Origin: an uncultured Pseudomonadales bacterium
GTDB taxonomy: Bacteria > Pseudomonadota > Gammaproteobacteria > Pseudomonadales > Azotimanducaceae
NCBI GenBank assembly: GCA_951813515.1
Contig: OX638346.1
Span: forward strand, 1,543,617 to 1,607,616
Length of the DNA stretch: 64,000 bases
Reading direction: 5' to 3'
The notes below the pieces were generated by a model that was not told the DNA's origin, did no database searches, and saw nothing but the letters and a program-made list of their open reading frames with translations. Shown one piece after another: positions 32,036-38,779 of this stretch. The translations under genes and the position numbers were made by a program. Each line of letters opens with the position of its first letter. Position 1 is the first letter of the stretch.

Positions 32036-32854
32036 GTGGAAAATCGGAAACGGAACTGGCGGCTTGCCGTCATGTTTGCAATGACAGTCCCTGGAATGGC
32101 GTACAGTGCCGCCGAGTTCGAGCCCTCGGATCTGATCGAGTATGCCAACGAGCAGGGCGTCGCGTTGCATGCACACGTCTTCGCCGCCGAGGTCGGTGAA
32201 CCTCCGCATCCCGCCATCCTGTTCTTCTTCGGCGGGGGCTGGTCATCGGGAACGCCTCGACAGTTCTATCCGTTCGCCGCCCGCCTCGCCAAGGAGGGAT
32301 TCGTCGCCATCTCGATGGAGTACCGTGTCCGTCAACGCCATGGGAGCAGCATTCCAGACAGCATGGCGGATGCGTCCACGGCCTTCCGATGGGCGCAGGA
32401 TCAGGCCGACGAACTGGGCATCGACCCGGCGCGCATCGTGGTGAGCGGCGGTTCGGCCGGCGGACACCTGGCGGCCGCCATCGGCACGATTGCCGAACAC
32501 CCCCGCTTCGGACCTTCGGCCATGGTCCTCTACAACCCGGTGACCGACTTGCGGAGCTTCGTCGACGTGCCACGACTTGCCGATCTAATCGCGGGCGATG
32601 CCGTCGCCGTGTCTCCACTGTCCCACGTCAGGGCGGGTGCGCCGCGGACGATCATCTTCCACGGCGAAGACGACAAGATCGTACCGATCGCCCAGAGCGA
32701 GGCGTTTTGTCGGGCCATGACCGCTGCCGGAAACGACTGCGAGTTGAGGCGGTTCGCTGGCGAAGGCCACGGATTCTTCAACGCCGGGCGCAACGCCTTC
32801 GATCCCGTGATGAAAGAGACGTTGCGGTTTGTCCTTCCCGAAATTCGGGAGTGA
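32036..32854 (+). CDS. secreted alpha/beta hydrolase, esterase/lipase type
   Basis: 272-aa serine hydrolase of the BD-FAE/acetyl-esterase group. N-terminal signal peptide (WRLAVMFAMTVPGMAYSA). Oxyanion motif FFFGGGWSSG (HGGG-like with Phe), nucleophile elbow VSGGSAGGHLA, acid HGEDDKIVP and base GEGHGFFNAG, so the catalytic triad is complete. The start is GTG 32036. Likely cleaves small esters in the periplasm; substrate unknown. It is followed 21 bp later by a truncated phyH start. Confidence 0.85.
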   Translation: MENRKRNWRLAVMFAMTVPGMAYSAAEFEPSDLIEYANEQGVALHAHVFAAEVGEPPHPAILFFFGGGWSSGTPRQFYPFAARLAKEGFVAISMEYRVRQRHGSSIPDSMADASTAFRWAQDQADELGIDPARIVVSGGSAGGHLAAAIGTIAEHPRFGPSAMVLYNPVTDLRSFVDVPRLADLIAGDAVAVSPLSHVRAGAPRTIIFHGEDDKIVPIAQSEAFCRAMTAAGNDCELRRFAGEGHGFFNAGRNAFDPVMKETLRFVLPEIRE

Positions 32855-32875
32855 TTGCGGGGGGAGATCAGCTCC

Positions 32876-32977
32876 ATGACCGATGCCATCGCTTTCCATC
32901 CGTCTCCGCCCGAACGGGCGGAGACGCTGTCGAGCGAACAGGTCCGGCGATTCAATAGGGACGGGTTCGTACGACCT
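32876..32977 (+). pseudogene. 5' fragment of a phytanoyl-CoA dioxygenase (phyH) gene
   Basis: A good ribosome site (GGGGAG, 9 nt) and ATG open a frame reading MTDAIAFHPSPPERAETLSS, then EQVRRFNRDGFVRP, the typical first 34 residues of a PhyH-family dioxygenase. The match ends abruptly at the left edge of repeat copy 2; the frame then runs through the hairpin into unrelated sequence and stops at 33094. No metal-binding HxD or distal His is present, so the product would be inactive. Confidence 0.7.
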
Positions 32978-33020
32978 AGCGCCATGAAATCCGCCGGCCC
33001 TTCGGGCACGCCGCATTTCA
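32976..33020 (+). repeat. dispersed hairpin repeat, copy 2 (hairpin only)
   Basis: 45 bp identical to 58698-58742, forming an imperfect hairpin (ATGAAATCCGCCGGCCC / GGGCACGCCGCATTTCAT around TTC). The tail present in copies 1 and 3 is missing. It marks the exact point where phyH homology is lost. Confidence 0.85.
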
Positions 33021-33144
33021 TGGCGATAAAGCGAGGGCGCGGTAGCGCGGTCTGTTTCTCGTCCGAACGTCGAAAAGTGAACGTACCTCGTTGAAATACG
33101 ATGACCTTTATTGATTCAACAACCGCCTTGGTGAGATATGCGCG

Positions 33145-33570
33145 TCAATCCGCCAGGTTGATCGTCTCCGCGCACTCCTCGAAAACCTGTACGAGGGCGC
33201 CGAACGTGTCCTTGGGGTGCAGGTAGAAGTGCTTGAAGTTCGGGCGTTCATCGTTGTAGCCAAGCACCCTGATCCCGTTCGATTCGAAGTGGTCCCGCGC
33301 CTCGGCCAGGTCATCGACGGCGCAGGAGATGTGGTGGAATCCTTCGCCGTACTTGGCCAGGTACTCGCCCACGGCGCCCTCTCCCGCCGTTCTCGGCGAC
33401 ACTAGTTCGACCTTCTTGCCGCCGAGGCGGAAGGTGATCCAGTCGAACCCCTCGGCGGGCGATTCTCCGGCGTCCGGGAGCAGCTCGCCGCCCAGGATAT
33501 CGCAGAACAGATCGCGCGCCCTGTCCATGTCCAGAACGCCTATGGAGACGTGGTCGAGTCGTTTCAGCAT
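33145..33570 (-). CDS. VOC-superfamily protein, methylmalonyl-CoA epimerase/glyoxalase-like
   Basis: 141-aa single vicinal-oxygen-chelate domain. Metal ligands are visible: LDHVSIGVLDMDRARDLFCD (His), FHHISCAVDDLAEARDHFES (His), and VELVSPRT with the C-terminal Glu region ALVQVFEECAE. The pattern is closest to methylmalonyl-CoA epimerase-type proteins, but the substrate cannot be fixed. The ATG at 33570 is preceded by GGAAG. Divergent from the lipoprotein gene. Confidence 0.83.
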   Translation of the reverse strand: MLKRLDHVSIGVLDMDRARDLFCDILGGELLPDAGESPAEGFDWITFRLGGKKVELVSPRTAGEGAVGEYLAKYGEGFHHISCAVDDLAEARDHFESNGIRVLGYNDERPNFKHFYLHPKDTFGALVQVFEECAETINLAD

Positions 33571-33670
33571 GTGGCAGCTTCCTTTGTGACTGGCGACGCC
33601 GATGCGGGATGCGTGGCAGATCCGATTCGCCGTGTAAGATGGTGCAGTCTACCGCGAGGAGTGCGACGGA

Positions 33671-34240
33671 TTGGCGGGTAGCCGAAAGGGATCCAAACCA
33701 TTGTGGCCGGTGCGGCTGGTCGCCTGGCTGATCGTCTTGGCGTGCATCGGAATGGTCGTGACCGCCTGCCAGTACCAGCATGTTGACCCTCCATCGAGTT
33801 TCAACCTGAGCGGCACCTGGGTTCTGAACGAACGTGAGAGCGACTCGGCGCCCGATCCGGACGAAATCCGTCGCCGCGAAGACAGGGACGTGCTTCGCGG
33901 CAGGCAGCGCGATGCACGGGCGTCGAGCGCATTCGTGGTGCACGACTTTCCCGTCGTGGGCGCAACGCGCATGGTCATCGAACAGGACGACTACTCGATG
34001 GGCATCGAATACGACAGCGGTGGCTACAGGGATGTCACCTGGGGTGAACGAACCCGCGACTATTGGACTATTCGGGCGGGCTGGCGTGACGAAGCGCTCG
34101 TGATCGAGTCCCGCCGGGATCCGATCAGCGGCACCGAGACCATGCGCCTCGAGGCCGACGGACGACGGTTGCGGGTCGAGGTTTTCGTGAAGACCGGTGG
34201 CCAGGATGTGCGCGCGGTGCGGGTGTTTGATCAGCAGTAG
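33671..34240 (+). CDS. putative lipoprotein, unknown function
   Basis: 189-aa protein starting with TTG at 33671. A basic N-terminus and membrane segment (VRLVAWLIVLACIGMVVTAC) end in a lipobox-like VTAC with Cys33 as the likely lipidated residue. The mature part has SGTWVLNERESDSAPDPDEI and later TMRLEADGRRLRVEVFVKTG, a lipocalin-like arrangement of beta strands. I do not recognise a named family. It sits between the VOC gene and a small membrane-protein gene with no operon partner. Confidence 0.65.
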   Translation: MAGSRKGSKPLWPVRLVAWLIVLACIGMVVTACQYQHVDPPSSFNLSGTWVLNERESDSAPDPDEIRRREDRDVLRGRQRDARASSAFVVHDFPVVGATRMVIEQDDYSMGIEYDSGGYRDVTWGERTRDYWTIRAGWRDEALVIESRRDPISGTETMRLEADGRRLRVEVFVKTGGQDVRAVRVFDQQ

Positions 34241-34330
34241 TTGGAGCAGGCGAAGCATGGCGGTAGCGGCGCTCTCTACGATCCATCGGGAGCCCCACCG
34301 GCCTTGCCGCAATGTCACGCGGCGTCCCGA

Positions 34331-34540
34331 CTACTGATCTTCTCCTACGACCTTCAGATACGCCAACCGAGTCACGAGCGTGGCCACGGCCAAGCCCAAG
34401 GCGACAAGGATGATTCCGATCGCTGCCGGAATCTCAATTCCCAACGATTGATCCAAGAAAACAAGCAGAAATACGAAAGCGAGAAGAACCGCGGGCCACA
34501 GGAATGCCGTCAGCGCCATCGCGACCAGCACATTTCGCAT
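34331..34540 (-). CDS. small two-TM membrane protein
   Basis: 69-aa hydrophobic protein with two predicted TM helices (AMALTAFLWPAVLLAFVFLL and IPAAIGIILVALGLAVATLV) and a short charged tail. It is supported by a strong ribosome site (AGGAGG 9 nt before ATG). No family recognised. It lies convergent to the lipoprotein gene and about 140 bp from tRNA-Asn. Confidence 0.6.
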   Translation of the reverse strand: MRNVLVAMALTAFLWPAVLLAFVFLLVFLDQSLGIEIPAAIGIILVALGLAVATLVTRLAYLKVVGEDQ

Positions 34541-34682
34541 GGGTCAGCACCTCCTTCGCATCCTGACAAGTGTAAGCGACGAAAGTCGTCCTGGCCGGCT
34601 GCCTGACGCTGCCTGACAGGCGCCTGACAGGCCTCCCCCCAACTCTTTGGCGCGGTTGCTTGATATACTGCCGCGCCCCGGT

Positions 34683-34758
34683 TCCGCCTTAGCTCAGTTG
34701 GTAGAGCAGCTGACTGTTAATCAGCGGGTCGCTGGTTCGAGCCCAGCAGGCGGAGCCA
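34683..34758 (+). tRNA. tRNA-Asn (GTT)
   Basis: 76 nt including encoded CCA. Acceptor stem TCCGCCT/AGGCGGA with discriminator G, D arm GCTCAGTTGGTAGAGC, anticodon stem-loop CTGACTGTTAATCAG with GTT anticodon, and T arm CTGGTTCGAGCCCAG. All arms pair. Confidence 0.97.
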
Positions 34759-34856
34759 AACTCCTTTTTGGTATAGATAGTTGCAGATTCTGCCGTAACG
34801 AAGTCCGTCCGCCGGGGAAGCGTGATGTAGACGTAACACTCGGTGTCAGAAGTCAT
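34759..34856 (-). pseudogene. truncated hipA-like toxin gene
   Basis: The frame from ATG 34856 overlaps the end of hipB in normal hipBA fashion and reads MTSDTECYVYITLPRRTDFV, then TAE, the usual N-terminus of HipA kinases. Homology stops near 34790 and the rest runs into tRNA-Asn antisense. More than 400 residues, including the kinase core, are absent. The break against the 3' end of a tRNA gene suggests deletion at, or integration into, the tRNA attachment site. Confidence 0.65.
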
Positions 34857-35187
34857 TGTCCAGTTCCCTTGACGTGCGTGAGCGAGCTCGCTCGCGGGTA
34901 TCCGCAAGGGCAAGTCCTTCGATATCACGGGCAGGACCGGCAAGGTCGGTCATCGGGTCGAGCAGGTCGTAGGCCCACAGGAGACCAACGTAGACGGCAA
35001 TTCCCGTTGTTGGTTTGCCTTTTTCGGCATCGGCAATCGCCCGGACGCCCGCACCGAGTTTCGCGCCGACATCCACGAGGGTGAGGTTGCGGCGCAAACG
35101 CGCGGTTCTGAGGTTCGCGCCTAACTGCGTTAACGCGCTTTCTACGGCGTAAGGCGGTGATGTTGAGAGTGTGTTTTTGGCGACCAT
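34846..35187 (-). CDS. HipB/XRE-family helix-turn-helix antitoxin-like regulator
   Basis: 113-aa DNA-binding protein. The HTH region LGANLRTARLRRNLTLVDVG, then AKLGAGVRAIADAEKGK, resembles XRE/HipB antitoxins, and WAYDLLDPMTDLAGPARDIE, then GLALA, is the typical tail of HipB partners. The start ATG (35187) lies inside a 14-bp palindrome, with a second related site 31 bp upstream, so it probably represses itself. Its toxin partner is reduced to a fragment, leaving an orphan antitoxin. Confidence 0.75.
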   Translation of the reverse strand: MVAKNTLSTSPPYAVESALTQLGANLRTARLRRNLTLVDVGAKLGAGVRAIADAEKGKPTTGIAVYVGLLWAYDLLDPMTDLAGPARDIEGLALADTRERARSRTSRELDNDF

Positions 35188-35200
35188 GCTCTTAAGAGCA
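35187..35200. promoter_or_regulatory. perfect palindrome, putative HipB operator 1
   Basis: TGCTCTTAAGAGCA, perfect 14-bp dyad touching the hipB start codon. Confidence 0.7.
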
Positions 35201-35217
35201 CCCTATCCAAGGTTACG

Positions 35218-35231
35218 CGCGCTTAAGAGCA
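35218..35231. promoter_or_regulatory. putative HipB operator 2
   Basis: CGCGCTTAAGAGCA shares the CTTAAGAGCA half with operator 1; the dyad centres are 31 bp apart, about three helical turns, as expected for cooperative binding on one DNA face. Confidence 0.6.
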
Positions 35232-35338
35232 TCATTGCGCGCGTGCCCGCTCGGTGCATCTCGCAGGTACCAACACATCGCAGTTCTCGGCTAGGATGAA
35301 TCGTGGAGAGGGACTGACGCTGAGGAAGAGGGAAGCTC

Positions 35339-36106
35339 GTGCGAGCCATTGATTCGACAACCAACCGTTTTGGCGGGATTCTGCCCCGGCCCGAAGTCCT
35401 GAAGGACGATCCGGAGTCCTTCTCTGAACAGTTGCGCCACTCCCTGGCGGCGTGGACGAAGGAAGGCTATCTGGTCGTCTGGCTGGAAGTTCCCATCGCC
35501 AAGTCGGCGCTCATCCCCGTGGCCGTTGAACAGGGTTTCAGCTTCCACCACAGCGGGGAGGCTTACCTCATGCTCACCCTTCAGTTGAAGGAAGGAGCGT
35601 TCATACCAGGCTATTCCACCCACTTCGTCGGGGCGGGCGGCGTAGTGATCAATGAACGGGACGAGTTGCTGGTGGTCTGCGAGAACTACCTGGTTTCCAC
35701 TAACCGTCCGCCGTTTTTCAAGTTGCCGGGCGGACTTCTGAATCAGGGCGAACACCTGGTGACAGGGGTTATGCGCGAAGTGCACGAGGAAACCGGGATC
35801 GAAACCGAGTTCGAACGCGTCGTTTGCTTCCGCCACTGGCACGGATACCGGCACGGCAAGTCCGACATCTATTTTGTCTGCCTTTTGCGGCCACTCACCG
35901 AAACCATCGTCAGGCAGGAGGAAGAGATCGCCCAGTGCCTGTGGATGCCCCTGCAGGAGTATCTGGATGCCGACGGGGTGAGCCTTTTCAACAAGGAGAT
36001 CGTCCGGGCGGCACTGACGGAAACAGGTGTGGTCCCGACAGAGATAAAGGGGCACCGGAATCCGGAACTGCACGAGTTTTTCATGCCGGCGGACCTTGAC
36101 TGGTGA
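35339..36106 (+). CDS. Nudix hydrolase, NUDT6-like two-domain type
   Basis: 255-aa pyrophosphatase. Residues 1-95 match the pre-Nudix domain of plant and animal NUDT6-like proteins (LRHSLAAWTKEGYLVVWLEV, AVEQGFSFHHSGEAYLMLTL). The Nudix box GGLLNQGEHLVTGVMREVHE followed by ETGI fits Gx5Ex7REUxEExGU exactly. Likely substrates are ADP-ribose, NADH or CoA derivatives. The start is GTG 35339. Nudix genes of this kind are uncommon in gammaproteobacteria, so transfer is possible. Confidence 0.88.
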   Translation: MRAIDSTTNRFGGILPRPEVLKDDPESFSEQLRHSLAAWTKEGYLVVWLEVPIAKSALIPVAVEQGFSFHHSGEAYLMLTLQLKEGAFIPGYSTHFVGAGGVVINERDELLVVCENYLVSTNRPPFFKLPGGLLNQGEHLVTGVMREVHEETGIETEFERVVCFRHWHGYRHGKSDIYFVCLLRPLTETIVRQEEEIAQCLWMPLQEYLDADGVSLFNKEIVRAALTETGVVPTEIKGHRNPELHEFFMPADLDW

Positions 36107-36155
36107 GCCGGCGGCGGGCGGCAACCTGCCCGCAATACAACACGAGGTAACTGCT

Positions 36156-36965
36156 ATGCCTGATCGGATGCCCGCTGAACCGTACGAGGTCTACGCGATC
36201 CGCTACGCGCACCTTGACCGGCCCGCCAGGGACAATTTCATCTTTGGCGATATTCACGACGGCCCGATGCCGCTCGACTTTTTCATCTGGGCGATCGTCG
36301 GCAATGGAAGGACTTTCGTCGTGGACCTCGGCTTCGAACACGTATGCGCCGAGCGCCGCGGACGATCAATCATTCGCTTACCATCGGAAGGACTGCAGAT
36401 GATCGGCATCGATGCAAATGCGGTCGAGGACGTCATCGTGACGCACCTGCACTACGACCACGCCGGAGACCTCTCCTCGTTTCCGAATGCGAAGCTGTAC
36501 CTGCAGGATCGCGAAATGGCATTCGCGACCGGCCGTCATATGGGGCATCAGCGCATGCGGCAGGTCTTCGACGTCGACTACGTGTGCGACTTCGTTCGGG
36601 CGGTATATGACGACCGCGTCGTGTTCATCGATGGTGCGCAGGAGATCGCGCCGGGCATCAGCGTGCATCACATCGGCGGGCATACGGACGGGCATCAGTC
36701 CGTGCGCGTATGGACCGAAAGCGGATGGCTAGTGCTGGCGTCAGACGCCGTGCACTTCTATGCCAATATGACCGAGCAGAACCCGTTTCCGATCGTCTAC
36801 GACGTCGGCGCCATGATCGAGGGGTACGGAACGATTCGCGGGTTGGCGGATGCCGAAGAACTGATCATCCCGGGTCACGATCCGCTGGTCGTCGAGCGCT
36901 TCCCCTGTCCGGATGCGACCTTCGAGGGTGAGATCGTGCGGCTTGACCGGGGTCCATCGCTGTAG
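36156..36965 (+). CDS. metallo-beta-lactamase-fold hydrolase, N-acyl-homoserine-lactonase-like
   Basis: 269-aa MBL-fold hydrolase from the ATG at 36156 (GAGG 9 nt upstream). Zinc ligands: VTHLHYDHAGDLSSF (HxHxDH), HHIGGHTDGHQSVRV (His), LASDAVHF (Asp) and IIPGHDPLV (His). The pattern fits the AHL-lactonase/ring-hydrolase group rather than beta-lactamases or glyoxalase II. Quorum quenching is possible but unproven. It follows the Nudix gene by 49 bp. Confidence 0.87.
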   Translation: MPDRMPAEPYEVYAIRYAHLDRPARDNFIFGDIHDGPMPLDFFIWAIVGNGRTFVVDLGFEHVCAERRGRSIIRLPSEGLQMIGIDANAVEDVIVTHLHYDHAGDLSSFPNAKLYLQDREMAFATGRHMGHQRMRQVFDVDYVCDFVRAVYDDRVVFIDGAQEIAPGISVHHIGGHTDGHQSVRVWTESGWLVLASDAVHFYANMTEQNPFPIVYDVGAMIEGYGTIRGLADAEELIIPGHDPLVVERFPCPDATFEGEIVRLDRGPSL

Positions 36966-37032
36966 GGACTTTAGCCACGCGGAATCCGACGTGTCATCAG
37001 CCAATCCACGCTCTACGCACGACTGGCCACGC

Positions 37033-38418
37033 ATGAATCTACGAAACACGGAATACCGCATCGGCGGCCGCTGGCCCGCGCGACTCGTGCACGCCAATGG
37101 TCGGAGTCTCGATGCCGAGCGCGGCCTGCTGTTGGTGCCATCGTGCCGCAAGCATGACGAAAGTGCTGCGATCGGGTTGCCCTTCGTGCGCGTTCCCGCC
37201 CGCCGGGACCACGGCGTGGCGCCGCTGGTGGTTCTTGCTGGCGGTCCCGGCGTACCCGCCATCGGCGCGTTCGAGACCAGCTTCTTCGAACACGCCGAGC
37301 GGTTCTCGGAGATCTGCGATGTGGTCACCTTCGACCAGCGGGGCGCCAATGGCGCGCTACCCAACCTCGTCAACCCGTCCCAACCGCGCTACGACCTTGA
37401 CGCCGTACTGACCCGCGACGGCTTCCTTGACGCGCAGCGTGACAGCGCACGCGGATTGGCCACGTATTGGCGCGAGCGCGGTGTCGACCTGAACGTCTAC
37501 AACACGGTTGAAAATGCCCACGACGTCAATGACTTGCGCCGGGCGCTGGGCGTGGACAAGGTCAATCTCCACTGCGCGAGCTACGGCTCCCACCTTGGCC
37601 TGACGGTCCTCAAGATGCACGGCGAGCATGTCGACCGGGCGATCCTCTGCATCGTCGAGGGCCTCGACCACACCCACAAGCTCCCGGCCAACATCGACCG
37701 GCACTACTGCCATCTCAGCGACCTTGCGCGAACCGATCGCAGACTGAAGGGCCAGTTTCCCGACCTCTTCGGTGAGATTGCCGAAGTCCTTGACACGTTC
37801 GACCGCGCGCCGGAAATCGTGAAGTTGACCACTGCGAACAGGCGTACGCCGGTCGGTAAGTTGGCGGTGCAAGTCGTGATCGGCCACGCGCTCGGTAGCA
37901 TCCGAGCCATTCGGGACCTGCCGAACTTCACGCGGCAACTCGCCATGGGCGACCTCACGACGCTGATTCGACGCGTTGAGCGATGGCTGACCGGCCCCGG
38001 CGTCCACGGCATGCAAATGGCCATGGACTATGCCTCGGGGGCAAGCGCGGAACGCATGCTGCTGATCGAGGCCCAGCGCGCCAACGCGCTCCTGGGCGAC
38101 AGCTTCAACCTGCCGTTCCCCTTCGTCGGCGACGCTCTCGGCGTCGATGACCTCGGCGACGATTTTCGCGCTCCGGTGGAAAGCGACGTGCCGACCCTTT
38201 TCTGTGCCGGCACGCTGGACGGGCGGACACCGATCGCCAACGCCAGTGAGGTCCGGCGTGGGTTCTCGAACTCTCGCCTGATCGTAGTGGAAGGCATGAC
38301 CCACGAACTTCCGGCCCTGCTGCTCGACTCGCAGACGGACTTTCTGCAAGGCGTGGATTCCGGCGTTGAGCGACTCAGCCGACCGTTCGCGTTTAATCCC
38401 TATCGCACTGGCGCGTGA
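37033..38418 (+). CDS. alpha/beta hydrolase, tripeptidyl-aminopeptidase/proline-iminopeptidase-like
   Basis: 461-aa serine hydrolase. Oxyanion region VVLAGGPGVPAIGA, FDQRGANGALP, nucleophile elbow HCASYGSHLGL, C-terminal lid and TAP-like end SDVPTLFCAGTLDGRTPIAN (acid) and VEGMTHELP (His). No signal peptide is evident, so it is probably cytoplasmic. The first ATG giving a family-like N-terminus is 37033; a GTG at 36991 is an alternative. Confidence 0.83.
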   Translation: MNLRNTEYRIGGRWPARLVHANGRSLDAERGLLLVPSCRKHDESAAIGLPFVRVPARRDHGVAPLVVLAGGPGVPAIGAFETSFFEHAERFSEICDVVTFDQRGANGALPNLVNPSQPRYDLDAVLTRDGFLDAQRDSARGLATYWRERGVDLNVYNTVENAHDVNDLRRALGVDKVNLHCASYGSHLGLTVLKMHGEHVDRAILCIVEGLDHTHKLPANIDRHYCHLSDLARTDRRLKGQFPDLFGEIAEVLDTFDRAPEIVKLTTANRRTPVGKLAVQVVIGHALGSIRAIRDLPNFTRQLAMGDLTTLIRRVERWLTGPGVHGMQMAMDYASGASAERMLLIEAQRANALLGDSFNLPFPFVGDALGVDDLGDDFRAPVESDVPTLFCAGTLDGRTPIANASEVRRGFSNSRLIVVEGMTHELPALLLDSQTDFLQGVDSGVERLSRPFAFNPYRTGA

Positions 38419-38653
38419 GCTCACCGTGAACAAACCGGGCTCCGGCGGGCGCGCTCAGATCATGGAACCGCCTATCGGTCGTGAATGCCCTTCCCGTCAG
38501 GGCGCCCTTGAAGAACAGGAGCGCCACGAAAGCCTTCATCGGCTGGATGATCCTGCCGTCATGGGTGTAGCAGGGCTGTCGCCACTTCAGCTCTTCGGTC
38601 AGTCCGCGTTCGAGAATGATCTCTCTCAACGCATCCGTCTCTTGCCGCCAACG
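38393..38653 (-). pseudogene. truncated DUF1801 (YdhG-like) protein
   Basis: The frame reads RWRQETDALREIILERGLTE, then ELKWRQPCYTHDGR and LLFFKGALTG, the central part of DUF1801/YdhG proteins. A TAG precedes it at 38654-38656, removing the N-terminal 20 or so residues, and the C-terminal half is replaced by unrelated sequence after GALTG. It overlaps the hydrolase 3' end. Confidence 0.6.
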
Positions 38654-38779
38654 CTAGGAGGCACTAAGTGCCTGATCAACTGCCGGATTCCTAGCGAGTG
38701 CGGTCACGTCTCTCCGTACGGAACCGCTGCTTAGCTCCTTCTTCAAACTCGCCTCGGATCTGACAAATGGAGGCAGGAC

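Noticed and set aside
34568..34640. GCCTGACA-type short repeats before tRNA-Asn, considered as an attachment site or leader.
   Set aside because: Only three short imperfect units and no copy elsewhere in the window; insufficient to call a site.
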